A stretch of 64,000 nt of DNA from JAUWOY01 sp034431315 (GCA_034431315.1 DAOUDK010000119.1:1-64000), one strand, 5' to 3'. Counted from the first letter of the stretch, positions 28,176-38,055 are shown. A program made the numbers and translations. Notes: generated by a model from the sequence alone, not told the origin.

Positions 28176-30734
28176 TTAGGGCACACCCGGTCTACCGATA
28201 TAGGGCAGGAAGATCTTAAATGCCTCTGGCTTTGGAGTAGCCGTAGTGGTCGCCGTAGCCGTGGGGGTGTTAGTCGAGGTAGCCGTAGGAGTGTTTGTGG
28301 CTGTAGAAGTTGGTGTGCCAGTCGGCGTTGGCGTGCTAGTTTCCGTTGGTGTGGCTGTGGGAGTTGGCGTAGCTGTTGCAGTAGGCGTGGGTGTAGGAGT
28401 GGGTGAGCTGTACTTGCTTACCCCACCACCATAGGTGCCGAACCAAATGTTCCACTCGTTGTCTATGGCGATGGCCTCGATGTGATCCCTTGCCAGCCCA
28501 GAGTTTGAGGTATCATAGGTCGTCCAGTTAGTCCCATCGAACTTGCTCACCCCACCATAACTGGTGCCGAACCACTTGTTCCCCTCGCAGTCTATGGCGA
28601 TGGCATTGACCGCCGTGCCTACAAGACCACTCTCTCCGGCAATGTAGCTTGTCCAGGTGCTGTCATCGAATCGGCTGGCCACAGCAGGCCAACACGCCCC
28701 CGGACACCACTCGTCTCCGATACACCCTCCAAACCACTTCACATTGGCGCTGTCTATGGCGATGGATTGGACATGGTTACTCGCCAGACCAGAGTTTGAG
28801 GTGTTGTAGGTTGTCCAGGTAGCACCATCGAACTTGTAGACCCCATCCCAATCGCTGCCAATCCACACATTGCCGGAGTCATCTATGGCGATGGCAGAGA
28901 CAGAGTTAGACACTAACCCAGAATTCGAGGTGTCGTAGGTCGTCCAGGTACTCCCATCGAACTTGCTCAGCCCGCCCCCAGTGCCGAACCACTTGTTCCC
29001 TTCCCCATCAATGGTGATGCACCGGACATAGTTACTCGCCAGACCAGAGTTTGAGGTGTTGTAGGTTGTCCAGGTAGCACCATCGAACTTGCTCACGCCG
29101 TTGGAGGTACCGAACCACTTGTTCCCCTCCTGGTCTATGGCAATGGCGTTGATAGGATTGTACGCCAATCCTAACTCTACAGCATAAACAGGTGTGCCCG
29201 CAAAGACATCCTGCCGTAAAGGTGGGGCGATTTTAATAGAGCCGGACTCATGCAACGAGCGGTAGCTGATGTGTGGATACTCGCCCTCATCCAGGGCTAG
29301 GGAGGTGTAGCGGCGCTCAAAGCCGTCCAGCCCTGGTTCCACGGTCTCGATGTGCCAGCCAGAGGCGGCCTGGTAGGCGTACTTCAGGTCGCTGTTGGTG
29401 TAGTCATAGTAGCTGATGTGCGGATACCCGCCCTCATCCAGGGCCAGGGAGGTGTCCCTGCCGACATTCCCTTCGCTGTCCACGGTCTGGATGTGCCAGC
29501 CGGAGGCGTCCTGGTAGGCGTACCTCAGGTTGCCGTTGGTGCGGTCGTAGTAGCTGATGTGCGGATACCCGCTCCCATCCAGGGCCAGAGAGGTGTACGT
29601 GCCTCCCTCGCTGTCCACGGTCTGGATGTGCCAGCCGGAGGCGTTCTGGTAGGCGTACTTCAGGTCCCGGTTGGTGCTGTCGTAGTAGCTGATGTGCGGA
29701 TACCCGTTCCCATCCAGGGCCAGGGAGGTGTACTCGCCGACAATTCCCCCGCTGTCCACAAACTCGATGTGCCAGCCGGAGGCGTCCTGGTAGGCGTACT
29801 TCAGGCCCCCGCCGCTGCTCCCGCCGCGATAGCTGATGTGCGGATACCCGCCCCCATCCAGGGCCAGGGAGGTGTAGCTGCCCCCCTCGCTATCCACGGT
29901 CTCGATGTGCCAGCCGGAGGCATCCTGGTAGGCGTACTTCAGGTCGTAGTTGGTGCGGTCGCAGTAGCTGATGTGCGGATACCCGCTCCCATCCAGGGCC
30001 AGGGAGGTGTACTTGCCGACATCCCCTCCGCTGTCCACGGTTTCGATGTGCCAGCCGGAGGCGTCCTGGTAGGCGTACCTCAGGTTGCCGTTGGTGCGGT
30101 CGTAGTAGCTGATGTGCGGATACCCGCTCCCATCCAGGGCCAGGGAGGTGAACAGGCCGACATCCTCCTCGCTGTCCACAATCTGGGTGCGCCAGCCAGT
30201 GGCGTCCTGGTAGGCATACTTCAGGTCGCGGTTGGCGCTATACGACCTGTAGCGATAGAAGGTGGGATCGTCCCCGAACATGAAGTAGCCGGATGCAAGG
30301 GCAGCATTAGCTTCCTCTCTGCTGGCGAAGCCTACGGGGACCCATTCACTCCCAACCGGGGTATCTTCGGTCACAGTAGCGACCTGGTCTCCCCGCTGGC
30401 TGGTGTTTTCAACGGTGTAGGTCGTCCAGTTCTCCCCGTCGAAGACGCTGACGCCCTTGTTAGTACCGAACCACATGTTGTCTCCGTCCGCAGCCATGGA
30501 CAGGACGTTATCGGACACTAATCCTGAGTTTGAAGTGTCGTAGGTCGTCCAGGTGCCTTCGTCAGTGTGGTGGAGGTTAGCGGCCTGGGATGAAGAAGCC
30601 AGCTTGCTACGAAGAGCACGAGGGAGCCCACGCTCAAGGGTGGTCAGAAGGGCCACCAGAAGAACAGAGGCCACCATGAAATACAGCAATCTGGTGAGTA
30701 TGGCAGTGATCCACTTGATAGTCGGCTTAATCAT
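28176..30734 (-). CDS. Secreted two-part propeller protein with Thr/Pro stalk and C-terminal LP-type tail
   Basis: This 852-aa protein has an N-terminal hydrophobic anchor ([15 protein letters not shown]). It then has a [16 protein letters not shown] / xxWFGTxxGVSxFDG repeat as in two-component-regulator propellers, interrupted by seven copies of an about 40-residue unit ([14 protein letters not shown] ... [18 protein letters not shown]). The propeller repeats resume afterwards. A Thr/Pro-rich stalk ([13 protein letters not shown]) leads to the end [14 protein letters not shown]. That stalk plus a hydrophobic-LP tail is common on exported Chloroflexota proteins and may be an anchoring or secretion signal (inference). 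It is likely a surface-exposed binding protein; the ligand is unknown. Confidence 0.8.
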   Translation of the reverse strand: MIKPTIKWITAILTRLLYFMVASVLLVALLTTLERGLPRALRSKLASSSQAANLHHTDEGTWTTYDTSNSGLVSDNVLSMAADGDNMWFGTNKGVSVFDGENWTTYTVENTSQRGDQVATVTEDTPVGSEWVPVGFASREEANAALASGYFMFGDDPTFYRYRSYSANRDLKYAYQDATGWRTQIVDSEEDVGLFTSLALDGSGYPHISYYDRTNGNLRYAYQDASGWHIETVDSGGDVGKYTSLALDGSGYPHISYCDRTNYDLKYAYQDASGWHIETVDSEGGSYTSLALDGGGYPHISYRGGSSGGGLKYAYQDASGWHIEFVDSGGIVGEYTSLALDGNGYPHISYYDSTNRDLKYAYQNASGWHIQTVDSEGGTYTSLALDGSGYPHISYYDRTNGNLRYAYQDASGWHIQTVDSEGNVGRDTSLALDEGGYPHISYYDYTNSDLKYAYQAASGWHIETVEPGLDGFERRYTSLALDEGEYPHISYRSLHESGSIKIAPPLRQDVFAGTPVYAVELGLAYNPINAIAIDQEGNKWFGTSNGVSKFDGATWTTYNTSNSGLASNYVRCITIDGEGNKWFGTGGGLSKFDGSTWTTYDTSNSGLVSNSVSAIAIDDSGNVWIGSDWDGVYKFDGATWTTYNTSNSGLASNHVQSIAIDSANVKWFGGCIGDEWCPGACWPAVASRFDDSTWTSYIAGESGLVGTAVNAIAIDCEGNKWFGTSYGGVSKFDGTNWTTYDTSNSGLARDHIEAIAIDNEWNIWFGTYGGGVSKYSSPTPTPTPTATATPTPTATPTETSTPTPTGTPTSTATNTPTATSTNTPTATATTTATPKPEAFKIFLPYIGRPGVP
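29230..30240. repeat. Seven tandem ~117-120-bp coding repeats
   Basis: The DNA is repetitive at the nucleotide level, with CTGATGTGCGGATACCCG and GATGTGCCAGCCGGAGGC recurring once per unit. Units are nearly identical, which suggests recent expansion. Confidence 0.85.
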
Positions 30735-30748
30735 AGAAATCCTCCCTG

Positions 30749-32536
30749 TTATTCACCGCCTACCGGCGGCAGCTCTTGCTTCACCCACAAAACCAGGTTG
30801 TCGGTTTGCACCGGCGTTGGGGCCTGGCGATAGAACAGCCAGTCCATCAGGCCGGATCCTGAGAGGCCCTGAAATTTCCAGGAGGACGCCAGCGCAAAAT
30901 CCTGCCCGCTGTACTGGGCTCCCAGGGTCGGTTCCTGCTCCCCAGCCGGAGCGATAACCACCGTTGTATCTATGGAAGGGCTGAGCTGGGCCACGAATTC
31001 GACATCCTCGAAATCGCGCAGGTACCAGGCCAAAGCAGGCCCCGCACCCTGATGCACGGTCACAGCAACAGACCTGGAATCACCTTCCCTGCTGGATACC
31101 ATCTCCACGGTCTCCACCAGGTCGAATAGCTCACGAGAGGTGGGGGAAGCAAGCATGATCTCGTGGGGGTCACTGCTGCGCTGATAGTTCAAGTAACAAC
31201 TGATGCTCACGGTCAGGAAAACTAAACTGAGCAGCAAGACCAGTCCTCCCGCCCGCAAGGCTGGCCCCGGCCCGAAGGAGATCCAATAGAGCACGAACAA
31301 ACCAACCAGAATAAGCACGGCTACCAGGGCCAACCACAGGTAATTGCGCCCGCCCCTGGAGGCATAGCCACCCAATTCCAGACCCAAGTACACGACCATG
31401 GGGAACGCCAGAGCCACGAACAGACCTTCCCGCACCCAGGAAGCTCGCGCCACCAGCTCATCGAGCAGACGACCGATGAACGCGCCCGCCAGCAAAGCCA
31501 GCGGCAACACGATCAGCAAGACATCGCCCGGCCCTCGACCGCCGGCGACGAGGTAGACCAAAAACGCCACCATCGTCCAATAGGCCAGGAAAAGGGAGAA
31601 GAAGTCGCGCCGCTTCAGCAGGTAGACCACCGCTGCCAGGCCGAAGACGAGGATCAACGGTTCGTAGACGATCAGCAACTGGAGGTGGTAGTACCACGGC
31701 TGGCCCCCAGCCTGCGGCTGGAAAGCAGACAGCCAGGCAGTGAACAGGTCTATGCCATCCTGCAAGCCTGAGAGGTGAAGCAAGAAGCCTGTGCAAACCA
31801 GGACAAAGATGAGGACGAATAAGGCTGCGCAATCTCTCAACAAGCCGTTTGTCCCGCGCGCTGCCTGCCAGGCGTCGGAAATCCTCTGCCAATACTCGCT
31901 GGTGCCTGAGAACCTGTTGGCCAGAGCGAGCACCAGCCCGACGGTGGCGACGATGAGGATGAAGGTATAGGCCCCTGCCCCCGCGCTCAAGGCCAGGCCC
32001 AGAGCAGTTGCCACCAGGTACAGATGTTTTGGCTGCCTCTGGTCGAGATAGCCAAACAGCCCCCAGGTTATGGCCAGGGCGCAGGCCGCCACGACGATCT
32101 CGCCCCCTAGATAGCGGGAGAAGAAGAGGGTCGAGGGTGAAATTGCCAGGAGAAACGAGGCCGCCAGAGCGCCCATCCGCCCCAGACGATGGCGCAGGAA
32201 GTAAGGCCCGATCACCAGCAGCGCTCCGCTTAGGGCCGGCGCCAGTCGAGCCAGGAAATCATTGGCCCCAAACAAGGCAAAGAGGAACATGTTGCTGGTG
32301 AAGAGAATAGGGCTGGATTGTGCCAGGGCCGAGCCCTGAGGTAAGCCTTGCGCGGAGTGCCAGGCGGCCAACGCCTGGGCCGCTTCGGGGGCCTGCATGG
32401 GCCGATCGCCCAGTCCGTAGAATCGCAGGCCCACCGCCACCAGCGCGATGATGAGATAGAGAGCCACCTCCACCGTCAGCGACGACGGCTTGACGATTTG
32501 CCTCGTTGTTTCTCTAGTACGTTTCGCTACCGTCAT
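30749..32536 (-). CDS. Agl23-like (TIGR03663-type) membrane protein
   Basis: This 595-aa membrane protein resembles the core of the 25102-28101 protein but has no NHL propeller. LRFYGLGDRPMQAPEAAQA occupies the place of the first extracytoplasmic loop; the usual Asp-Glu pair reads Pro-Glu, so catalysis may be lost or different. FLFALFGANDFLARLAPALS and LFFSRYLGGE are shared with the paralogue. The start ATG 32536 has GGAA 8 nt upstream. It may act as a partner of the glycosyltransferases around it; this is inference. Confidence 0.78.
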   Translation of the reverse strand: MTVAKRTRETTRQIVKPSSLTVEVALYLIIALVAVGLRFYGLGDRPMQAPEAAQALAAWHSAQGLPQGSALAQSSPILFTSNMFLFALFGANDFLARLAPALSGALLVIGPYFLRHRLGRMGALAASFLLAISPSTLFFSRYLGGEIVVAACALAITWGLFGYLDQRQPKHLYLVATALGLALSAGAGAYTFILIVATVGLVLALANRFSGTSEYWQRISDAWQAARGTNGLLRDCAALFVLIFVLVCTGFLLHLSGLQDGIDLFTAWLSAFQPQAGGQPWYYHLQLLIVYEPLILVFGLAAVVYLLKRRDFFSLFLAYWTMVAFLVYLVAGGRGPGDVLLIVLPLALLAGAFIGRLLDELVARASWVREGLFVALAFPMVVYLGLELGGYASRGGRNYLWLALVAVLILVGLFVLYWISFGPGPALRAGGLVLLLSLVFLTVSISCYLNYQRSSDPHEIMLASPTSRELFDLVETVEMVSSREGDSRSVAVTVHQGAGPALAWYLRDFEDVEFVAQLSPSIDTTVVIAPAGEQEPTLGAQYSGQDFALASSWKFQGLSGSGLMDWLFYRQAPTPVQTDNLVLWVKQELPPVGGE

Positions 32537-32553
32537 ATCTTTGTTCCTTCCAT

Positions 32554-32808
32554 CACTACAACGAATTGAGAAAGGAACGAATTTCCTACGGAGAAACCAG
32601 GTTTTTCCCCTACTTGAATGGGCGCACTATTGCTTTTGAGGCTCTCCACGGTGCGGAAAGTCATATCTTCTTCAGCCAAAAACCTGGTTTCTGAACCCCG
32701 TCGCCGAAGTCGCCAGTCCAGCGTCCGCTTGGAGCTTGCAGGAAAGCGATTCCACTGCCAAGTTGCTCTCAATTCGTTTGTTTCTAAATTCGCTGTAGTT
32801 TCGGCTCA
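32554..32808. mobile_element. MITE-like element B (CACTACAACGAATTGAG ends)
   Basis: The left end reads CACTACAACGAATTGAGAAA. The right end (32768-32808) reads CAAGTTGCTCTCAATTCG and finishes in the inverse of the left end, with mismatches. Inside is an inverted pair of GAGAAACCAGGTTTTT copies. It fills the whole 273-nt gap between two genes, and I see no coding capacity. Confidence 0.65.
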
Positions 32809-32809
32809 C

Positions 32810-35386
32810 CTACGGCCGCCGTTTATAAATGGTCACATTCCCCTGCTGGAAAGCCACGTCCATGAAGCGGTCGAATTTGGCCAGGGCCGCCGGGTTGTAC
32901 TTGCCTCGCTCCAATGAGCCCACATAGACATAGGTTATACCATATTTTTCAAATAGCGTCAAGATACGCTGGACGTCCGTGCTGCTGTAGATCGCGTTTA
33001 TGTCAGGCTCGCGGCGGCCTGGCTCGTCGTAGTTTCCCCGCCACTGCAACTCGTGGCCGCCCCAACCCAACACCGTGGGCAGTCCCGTGCGGCTGGAGAC
33101 CCGCGCGTACTCGGTGAAGGAGCCGCCCGTGACCTCCAGGATGACCGGCGTGCCCGACACGTTTTCGTTGAGCCATTGGACGGCGGCATACTCGTCGGGG
33201 GAATGTTGGCGCACCCAGGCCAGGCCATCCAGGGTCGGCTGGGGAGCAAAGCCACCGGCCTTGTCGAACCCCGCGGCCAGGGGGTAGACCATGCCCAGGA
33301 CGACGAGCACCGCCACGCCCACCAGGAACAGCGAGCGGCCCAATCCTTTCGCCTTTTCGATGACGTAATACACCCCGTAGGCACTGGCCAGAGCCAGCAG
33401 CACCCAGGCCTGATAATAGAACTTGAACACGGTGTTCATGCGAGTGCCGAAGGTGTCCCGCAGGTAGACGAACTCCACGCTGAGGGTGAGCACCAGGCCG
33501 GTGGCGATAATGAGCAACACGAAGAGGGTGCTCGGCTCGGCGATTCTCCCCTCACCTTTCCCCGCTCGCAATCTCCGCCAGAGCAGGGCCACGACCCAGG
33601 CGATCAGCAGGGCCAGGAAGAGCCAGGTCCAGGGGTTGCCAAGCCGGATGGTGATGAGCTTTCTGATCAGCGAGGCCCAATCGGCCCCGCCGATCTGCTG
33701 CCGCACCATCTCGTTCGCCAGGATGCCTCGCAGAAAGGCCTGCCCCCCGGCGGTGAGCGTGACGAGGGCGATGGATCCCAGGATGGCCAAAGGTGGCAAG
33801 AGTATGGTCCAAAACAGAGTCTTCAGGCCGCTACTCACCAGCTTCTTGCTCTCGACCTCGACTCTCAGCCGTTTCGTCGCCAACGCTACAAAGCCAATGA
33901 CCACGAACACGAACGGCCCGAAAAAGATCAAGTACTGGTGCAACCTGGTAGGGTTGAACAGGTTGGGCAGGATGCCCCCGGCCTGCGACTGGAAGCCAAC
34001 GTAGAAGGGCAGGTAGAGGAGGCCGCCGAGGAGCGCCAGGCCCACGACTGTGTAAACGACGTCCCTCACCAAAGCCCAGTTGATTTTGCCATAGTACCCA
34101 TAGCGGTGCAGTCCGTAGGTCACCGCCACCAGGAGCAGGTAGATGGGGAAGTCCCAGGTGTTGAGGAAGGCCAGTGCTCCCAGGCAGAGGGCGTGGAGGA
34201 GGGGATGTTGGAGGTTGGAAAATGGAGATTGGATATTGGAGATTAGAGCTTGGATATTGGATATTGGAAGTTGGAGGTTGGAGGTTGGAGTTTGGAGTTT
34301 GGAGTTTAGTATATTTAGCGCCAGGGCCAGGGCCAGCAGGACGAAGGGCAGGGCTAACACGTGGGGGTGCATGTCGCCTAGCATGAAGCTGAAGAAGGGG
34401 AACTCGTCAATGACCTCCACGCTGTTGCCCAGCAGGTCCTTGTCGTGGATGACGCGGGAGGCGCGCCACCACCACCATCCGCTGCCGAGATCGAACCACT
34501 TCCCAGTGACCTGCCCCTTGGTCACCAGCTCTTTTATGTCGAGCCAACTCCAAAACCCGGCCGAGCCGAGCCCTTTGGAGTACAGCACCTCGAAGATGCC
34601 TTCCAGGTTGCCGACGATGGCGACGAAAAGGGGACCCAGGAGGGGAACGAGGTAACGAGTTGACGAGTTAATGAGTTTTCCTCGTTGCCTCGTTACCTCG
34701 TTGCCTCGTTGCCTCGTTACCTCGTTGCCTCGTTGCCTCATTGCCTCGTTGCCTCGTCCCTCAATGAGATTGTACACCAGCCCGTAGGCCCCCGTCACGG
34801 TCAGGGCAAACAGGAGCGTGATGCCCAGGTTGAAGGCGACGGCGGAAGCCACGCCCGACAGCTTGGTGAGCAGGGCCATCATCAGGTAGCCGAAGTAGTA
34901 GTAACTGATGCCGAAGCCGGAGAGCCAGGGGTCGTGGGGAGGGAAGGTGTCGCTGCGCAGGATGGCGTTGAGGAAGGCGAACTCCATGGGCTTCTCGGTA
35001 AGCATGATCTCAGGGCTGTAGGCTCGGAAGAGGGCGAAGAGGAGGAAGGCCAGGGCGAAGAGGGCTTCGTTGGCGATGACCAGGCGCCTGTTCCCACGCA
35101 AGAAGCTGGCTATCCCCGCCTCTCGCTTTCCCCTGGAGTAGAACCACCAGGAGCAGACGGCCACCACCAGGATCGAGAAGACGATGCCGCCCCAACTATT
35201 GCGCAGGAAGCCGAAACTGGCCCCGATCCAAAGGACATAGCTGGTCAGGAGGATGCCCAGCGGCTTGGCGAAGGCGTAGCCCCTATCGGGCAGGTTCTTG
35301 AACAGCCGATAGGTAAGGGGCAAGGCCGCCAGGCCAAGTATCTCAATTATGAACCACCAAATCAAAACAGGAATCAAAATTGCCAC
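32810..35386 (-). CDS. Chlor_Arch_YYY (DUF2298) membrane protein
   Basis: This 858-aa polytopic protein shows the family name motif YYY at 162-164 (GISYYYFGY) after EKPMEFAFLNAIL. A later conserved stretch is FMLGDMHPHVLALPF and a C-terminal soluble part follows TRMNTVFKFYYQAW. The start is GTG 35386 with AGGAG 7 nt upstream. DUF2298 proteins occur in Chloroflexota and archaea beside GT-C enzymes and are thought to be glycosylation-related. Two micro-repeat peptides are inserted in frame: 211-246 (RGNEVTRQ units) and 361-394 (SNLQ/SNIQ units). The 1482-aa fusion at 40260-44708 contains the same module. Confidence 0.88.
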   Translation of the reverse strand: MAILIPVLIWWFIIEILGLAALPLTYRLFKNLPDRGYAFAKPLGILLTSYVLWIGASFGFLRNSWGGIVFSILVVAVCSWWFYSRGKREAGIASFLRGNRRLVIANEALFALAFLLFALFRAYSPEIMLTEKPMEFAFLNAILRSDTFPPHDPWLSGFGISYYYFGYLMMALLTKLSGVASAVAFNLGITLLFALTVTGAYGLVYNLIEGRGNEAMRQRGNEVTRQRGNEVTRQRGKLINSSTRYLVPLLGPLFVAIVGNLEGIFEVLYSKGLGSAGFWSWLDIKELVTKGQVTGKWFDLGSGWWWWRASRVIHDKDLLGNSVEVIDEFPFFSFMLGDMHPHVLALPFVLLALALALNILNSKLQTPTSNLQLPISNIQALISNIQSPFSNLQHPLLHALCLGALAFLNTWDFPIYLLLVAVTYGLHRYGYYGKINWALVRDVVYTVVGLALLGGLLYLPFYVGFQSQAGGILPNLFNPTRLHQYLIFFGPFVFVVIGFVALATKRLRVEVESKKLVSSGLKTLFWTILLPPLAILGSIALVTLTAGGQAFLRGILANEMVRQQIGGADWASLIRKLITIRLGNPWTWLFLALLIAWVVALLWRRLRAGKGEGRIAEPSTLFVLLIIATGLVLTLSVEFVYLRDTFGTRMNTVFKFYYQAWVLLALASAYGVYYVIEKAKGLGRSLFLVGVAVLVVLGMVYPLAAGFDKAGGFAPQPTLDGLAWVRQHSPDEYAAVQWLNENVSGTPVILEVTGGSFTEYARVSSRTGLPTVLGWGGHELQWRGNYDEPGRREPDINAIYSSTDVQRILTLFEKYGITYVYVGSLERGKYNPAALAKFDRFMDVAFQQGNVTIYKRRP
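34205..34306. repeat. In-frame micro-repeat in YYY gene (TTGGAGA/TTGGATA units)
   Basis: The tract encodes residues 361-394 of the YYY protein, between two membrane segments. Confidence 0.8.
34649..34756. repeat. In-frame micro-repeat in YYY gene (CTCGTTGC/CTCGTTAC units)
   Basis: Eight-base CTCGTTGC-like units repeat about ten times and encode residues 211-246, which are rich in Arg, Gly, Asn and Gln, in a loop. Confidence 0.8.
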
Positions 35387-35509
35387 TTTCGTCTCCTACT
35401 CCGCATAGGGATGAAAATCTCCTTGCTCAAAGCTCAAGTGCGTCAAGGCGCACTCCCAAGAGTCAGCTTTCTAGCCGACTTGGGCTTTCAGCCGTAGCTG
35501 CCCTACGAC

Positions 35510-36706
35510 TCAGTCTGTGTATTCTGGTTCGTTGATGAATTTCACTAATGGATGAAACGCTTGCATGATACGGACCACCTCATCAACCAAAGAGCGTCCT
35601 TGGTCTTTCCGAGACAGTTCGAGAGCTGAGTCTCTGTCAATTCGTCGTGTCACGGTCAGGTCGGGCAAGGGTACTTGTTCCAAGAGCGTCTCGATGTAGC
35701 CAAATCCATGCGGCCCTAATTCGGGATCTTTGAGGTAGTCTACTTCCAGTCTAGCAATGCGATGGAAGTCATAGAGCGATGCTTGTCTCTGTTTTCGTTC
35801 TCCCACTTGGATGAATAGTTCATCAAATAGTTCATCAGGCAGTAGCCTTGAAATAATCTCTCTAAACACTTGTTTGTCCTGGCGTATTTTCTTTCTCAGT
35901 CTAACAATCGCAGGTTTCAGTTCCACGTTGACAAAAACGTCAAGCGCGTAGGCTTTTAGCGATACAGTCTGGTGAGCCCACTGTCGGTATTTTCGCTTTC
36001 CAGGACCAAAGGCGACCCAGCACTCTTCACCTTTGGAACGAAGAGTGCCCACGTCATAGTCTTGGTAGAACGAATCGAAGTCCCACAGCCGGGCCTGGAT
36101 CTTTTCGGCAAAAGACTGCACCGTGTCACGCACCCATCGCCTGGTGTCCTGGTCATCGTGAGTGACAAAAAAGTTGAACATCCCCTCCTCAAGACCAGTA
36201 AACTCTGCCAGTATCCGTTTAGGGCCTTTCTCTGGTGTTGCTATCTCCGTACCAGGGGGTGGTAGCTCTTCCCGATCAGGGGGTAGCTCTTCCCGACGTT
36301 CCATCCCCACCTGGATAGCCTTCACTAGCCGTGTCCAACCATCCTCTTCAAACAGGTTCACCCACTGGAATTTACGCAGCCTTTCTGGCACCTCACAATC
36401 TTCCAGCCGTACTGGAATCAGATAGATATCGTCCTCCAACTTCTCCAGCCAGATATTCAGCGCATCCTCGATTTCCTTCTGAAGGAAACCTCTTTTCTTG
36501 ACCGACTTTGCCGACAGACACGCCAGAAAGAAATCAGATCGCTGGATAGCTTTCTGGATACAAGACTGCCATATTTCTCCCGGTAGGATGTCCTTTTTGT
36601 CCATCCAGGGTTTGAACCTCGCATCGGATAACTTTTGGTGAAGATTCTTTACCTTTTCTTCATCCTCTCGCGCATAGCTGAGAAAAATCTGAGTCATTGC
36701 TTTCAC
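35510..36706 (-). CDS. TIR-domain protein with uncharacterised C-terminal region
   Basis: This 398-aa cytoplasmic protein opens with a TIR domain (about 4-135): IFLSYAREDEEKV, FKPWMDKKDILPGE, CLSAKSVKKRGFLQKEIEDA and IPVRLEDCEVPERL. The Glu in QKEIEDA is at the position of the NADase Glu in related TIRs. A linker with a doubled EELPP repeat leads to about 235 residues I do not recognise, rich in charged helices. It starts with GTG 36706, GGAGG 7 nt upstream, overlapping the stop of the secreted hydrolase (GTGA), so the two are coupled. TIR proteins often signal or deplete NAD in defence, but no defence partner is adjacent. Confidence 0.8.
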   Translation of the reverse strand: MKAMTQIFLSYAREDEEKVKNLHQKLSDARFKPWMDKKDILPGEIWQSCIQKAIQRSDFFLACLSAKSVKKRGFLQKEIEDALNIWLEKLEDDIYLIPVRLEDCEVPERLRKFQWVNLFEEDGWTRLVKAIQVGMERREELPPDREELPPPGTEIATPEKGPKRILAEFTGLEEGMFNFFVTHDDQDTRRWVRDTVQSFAEKIQARLWDFDSFYQDYDVGTLRSKGEECWVAFGPGKRKYRQWAHQTVSLKAYALDVFVNVELKPAIVRLRKKIRQDKQVFREIISRLLPDELFDELFIQVGERKQRQASLYDFHRIARLEVDYLKDPELGPHGFGYIETLLEQVPLPDLTVTRRIDRDSALELSRKDQGRSLVDEVVRIMQAFHPLVKFINEPEYTD

Positions 36707-37953
36707 TTGAGATCCTCCCGTCCAGATGTCTCAGAGAATCCTTTTCCGTGTCTCTTCAGGGACGAAGATGAAAAGGCCTGAGCGCTTACTATTTCTTTAT
36801 GGATAACGGGCAAATAGATTCTATAGGGGGCCTGACACGCAAAAAGCAGGTATAGACCTTGACCCCAGAATTGAATTGTGTCATGAGGGATCAGGTTGTA
36901 CTGCTCCACATCGTCGTAAAACCCTGTCCCCACAGAAACATCCAAGACAGTGCCATCTCCATCCACCTTCGCCTTAGCACCCTGGGCAATCTTGCTTGCC
37001 ATGCCCAGGTACTCGGAGCTACAGTATTCCTCTTGAATGGCCTTCCTGATCCCATAGCCGATGGCCAGGGCGCCGGAGGTCTCCAGATAGAAGTCCGTCC
37101 GGTCAACGACGGTGTGCCAGAGACCGGATTCGTCTTGGTAGGGAGCTAATCCTCCAGCCAAGCTCTCCAGAGTCTCGATCAGCTCCCCGCGCTTGAGATG
37201 GTCGGGCGGGAGGAAGGTGAGGACCTCGGATATGCTCAGGGCCGCCCAGCCGTTTCCCCTCTGCCAGAAGGCGTTATCAAAGTGGCTGCCCGTGCTGGGC
37301 TGGTAGGCATGGTAAAAGAGGCCGCTCTCGTGCTGGAGGTGATCGGTGTAGACCGTGATCTGATGCACCGCCTCCTCAATGTAGGTGGGATCTCCCGTGA
37401 CGGAGCTGAGCCTGGCGAGGAAGGGGCAAACGGCCAAGAGGCCATCCACGATTATAAAATCTCCCTTCTCCGGGTCTATGCCGATGAACTCCCCCTCGGG
37501 CCCCCGAGTGTGGTTTTCGATGAGCCAATCGGCCAGCCTGACCGCCTTGTCCAGGTACCCCTGCTTGCCAGTCTGTTCATAGACTATCAACAATGGCGCG
37601 CCAGATGTGAGGTCCACATAGCGGTCCTCTGGGACCTGGTCCAGAGTTCTATCGAGCCAATCCTTAACGAAATCAAAGTATCTTTCGTCGTCGGTGACGC
37701 TCCATGCGGACAGGAGTCCGTAAGCCGCCAGCCCTTCCCCCCAGTTGAACTCAGGTAGCCCCATCTGCATCGTCCTCTCCGCCACCTTGATGATGGTGGG
37801 GTCGATGCAGGGCGTAGCTGTAGGGGCATCGGTTTTTACTATCGGCTCGAGGATGATCGGTTCGCTGGCCTGGCTACCTGCTGTCCTTACCCCAGTGCCA
37901 AGCAGAGCTGTCAATACAACTATTGTCGTAATTAGTAATGCTACTCTCTTCAT
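36703..37953 (-). CDS. Secreted GH88/GH105-like glycoside hydrolase
   Basis: This 416-aa protein has a signal peptide (KRVALLITTIVVLTALLG). A six-hairpin-type catalytic domain then shows the pattern of unsaturated uronyl or rhamnogalacturonyl hydrolases: FNWGEGLAAYGLLSAW, GLFYHAYQ, FWQRGNGWAALSISEVL and LWHTVVDRTDFYLETSGA. Residues near 390 read YRIYLPVIHKE, the same hydrophobic-LP pattern as at the end of the 28176-30734 protein, here followed by about 25 extra residues. It should act outside the cell on uronic-acid glycans. It is translationally coupled to the TIR gene downstream. The 246 nt upstream contain a small open frame described separately. Confidence 0.78.
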   Translation of the reverse strand: MKRVALLITTIVVLTALLGTGVRTAGSQASEPIILEPIVKTDAPTATPCIDPTIIKVAERTMQMGLPEFNWGEGLAAYGLLSAWSVTDDERYFDFVKDWLDRTLDQVPEDRYVDLTSGAPLLIVYEQTGKQGYLDKAVRLADWLIENHTRGPEGEFIGIDPEKGDFIIVDGLLAVCPFLARLSSVTGDPTYIEEAVHQITVYTDHLQHESGLFYHAYQPSTGSHFDNAFWQRGNGWAALSISEVLTFLPPDHLKRGELIETLESLAGGLAPYQDESGLWHTVVDRTDFYLETSGALAIGYGIRKAIQEEYCSSEYLGMASKIAQGAKAKVDGDGTVLDVSVGTGFYDDVEQYNLIPHDTIQFWGQGLYLLFACQAPYRIYLPVIHKEIVSAQAFSSSSLKRHGKGFSETSGREDLK

Positions 37954-38055
37954 GGCTTTTTCACTCTAATCTCATAGGATTTATCTCTTGCGCACTCAAC
38001 CATCGCTCGCCACTTGTCGTCCTCTTTTGTGTCTGATCATGCGCCTAATCGGACG

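Noticed and set aside
29352..30521. 389-aa plus-strand open frame across the propeller gene
   Set aside because: It is antisense to the tandem repeat array; the repeats keep both strands open, and there is no ribosome site or known domain.
34649..34756. Possible CRISPR or origin iterons
   Set aside because: 8-nt back-to-back units inside a membrane protein gene, with no spacers and no replication gene nearby.
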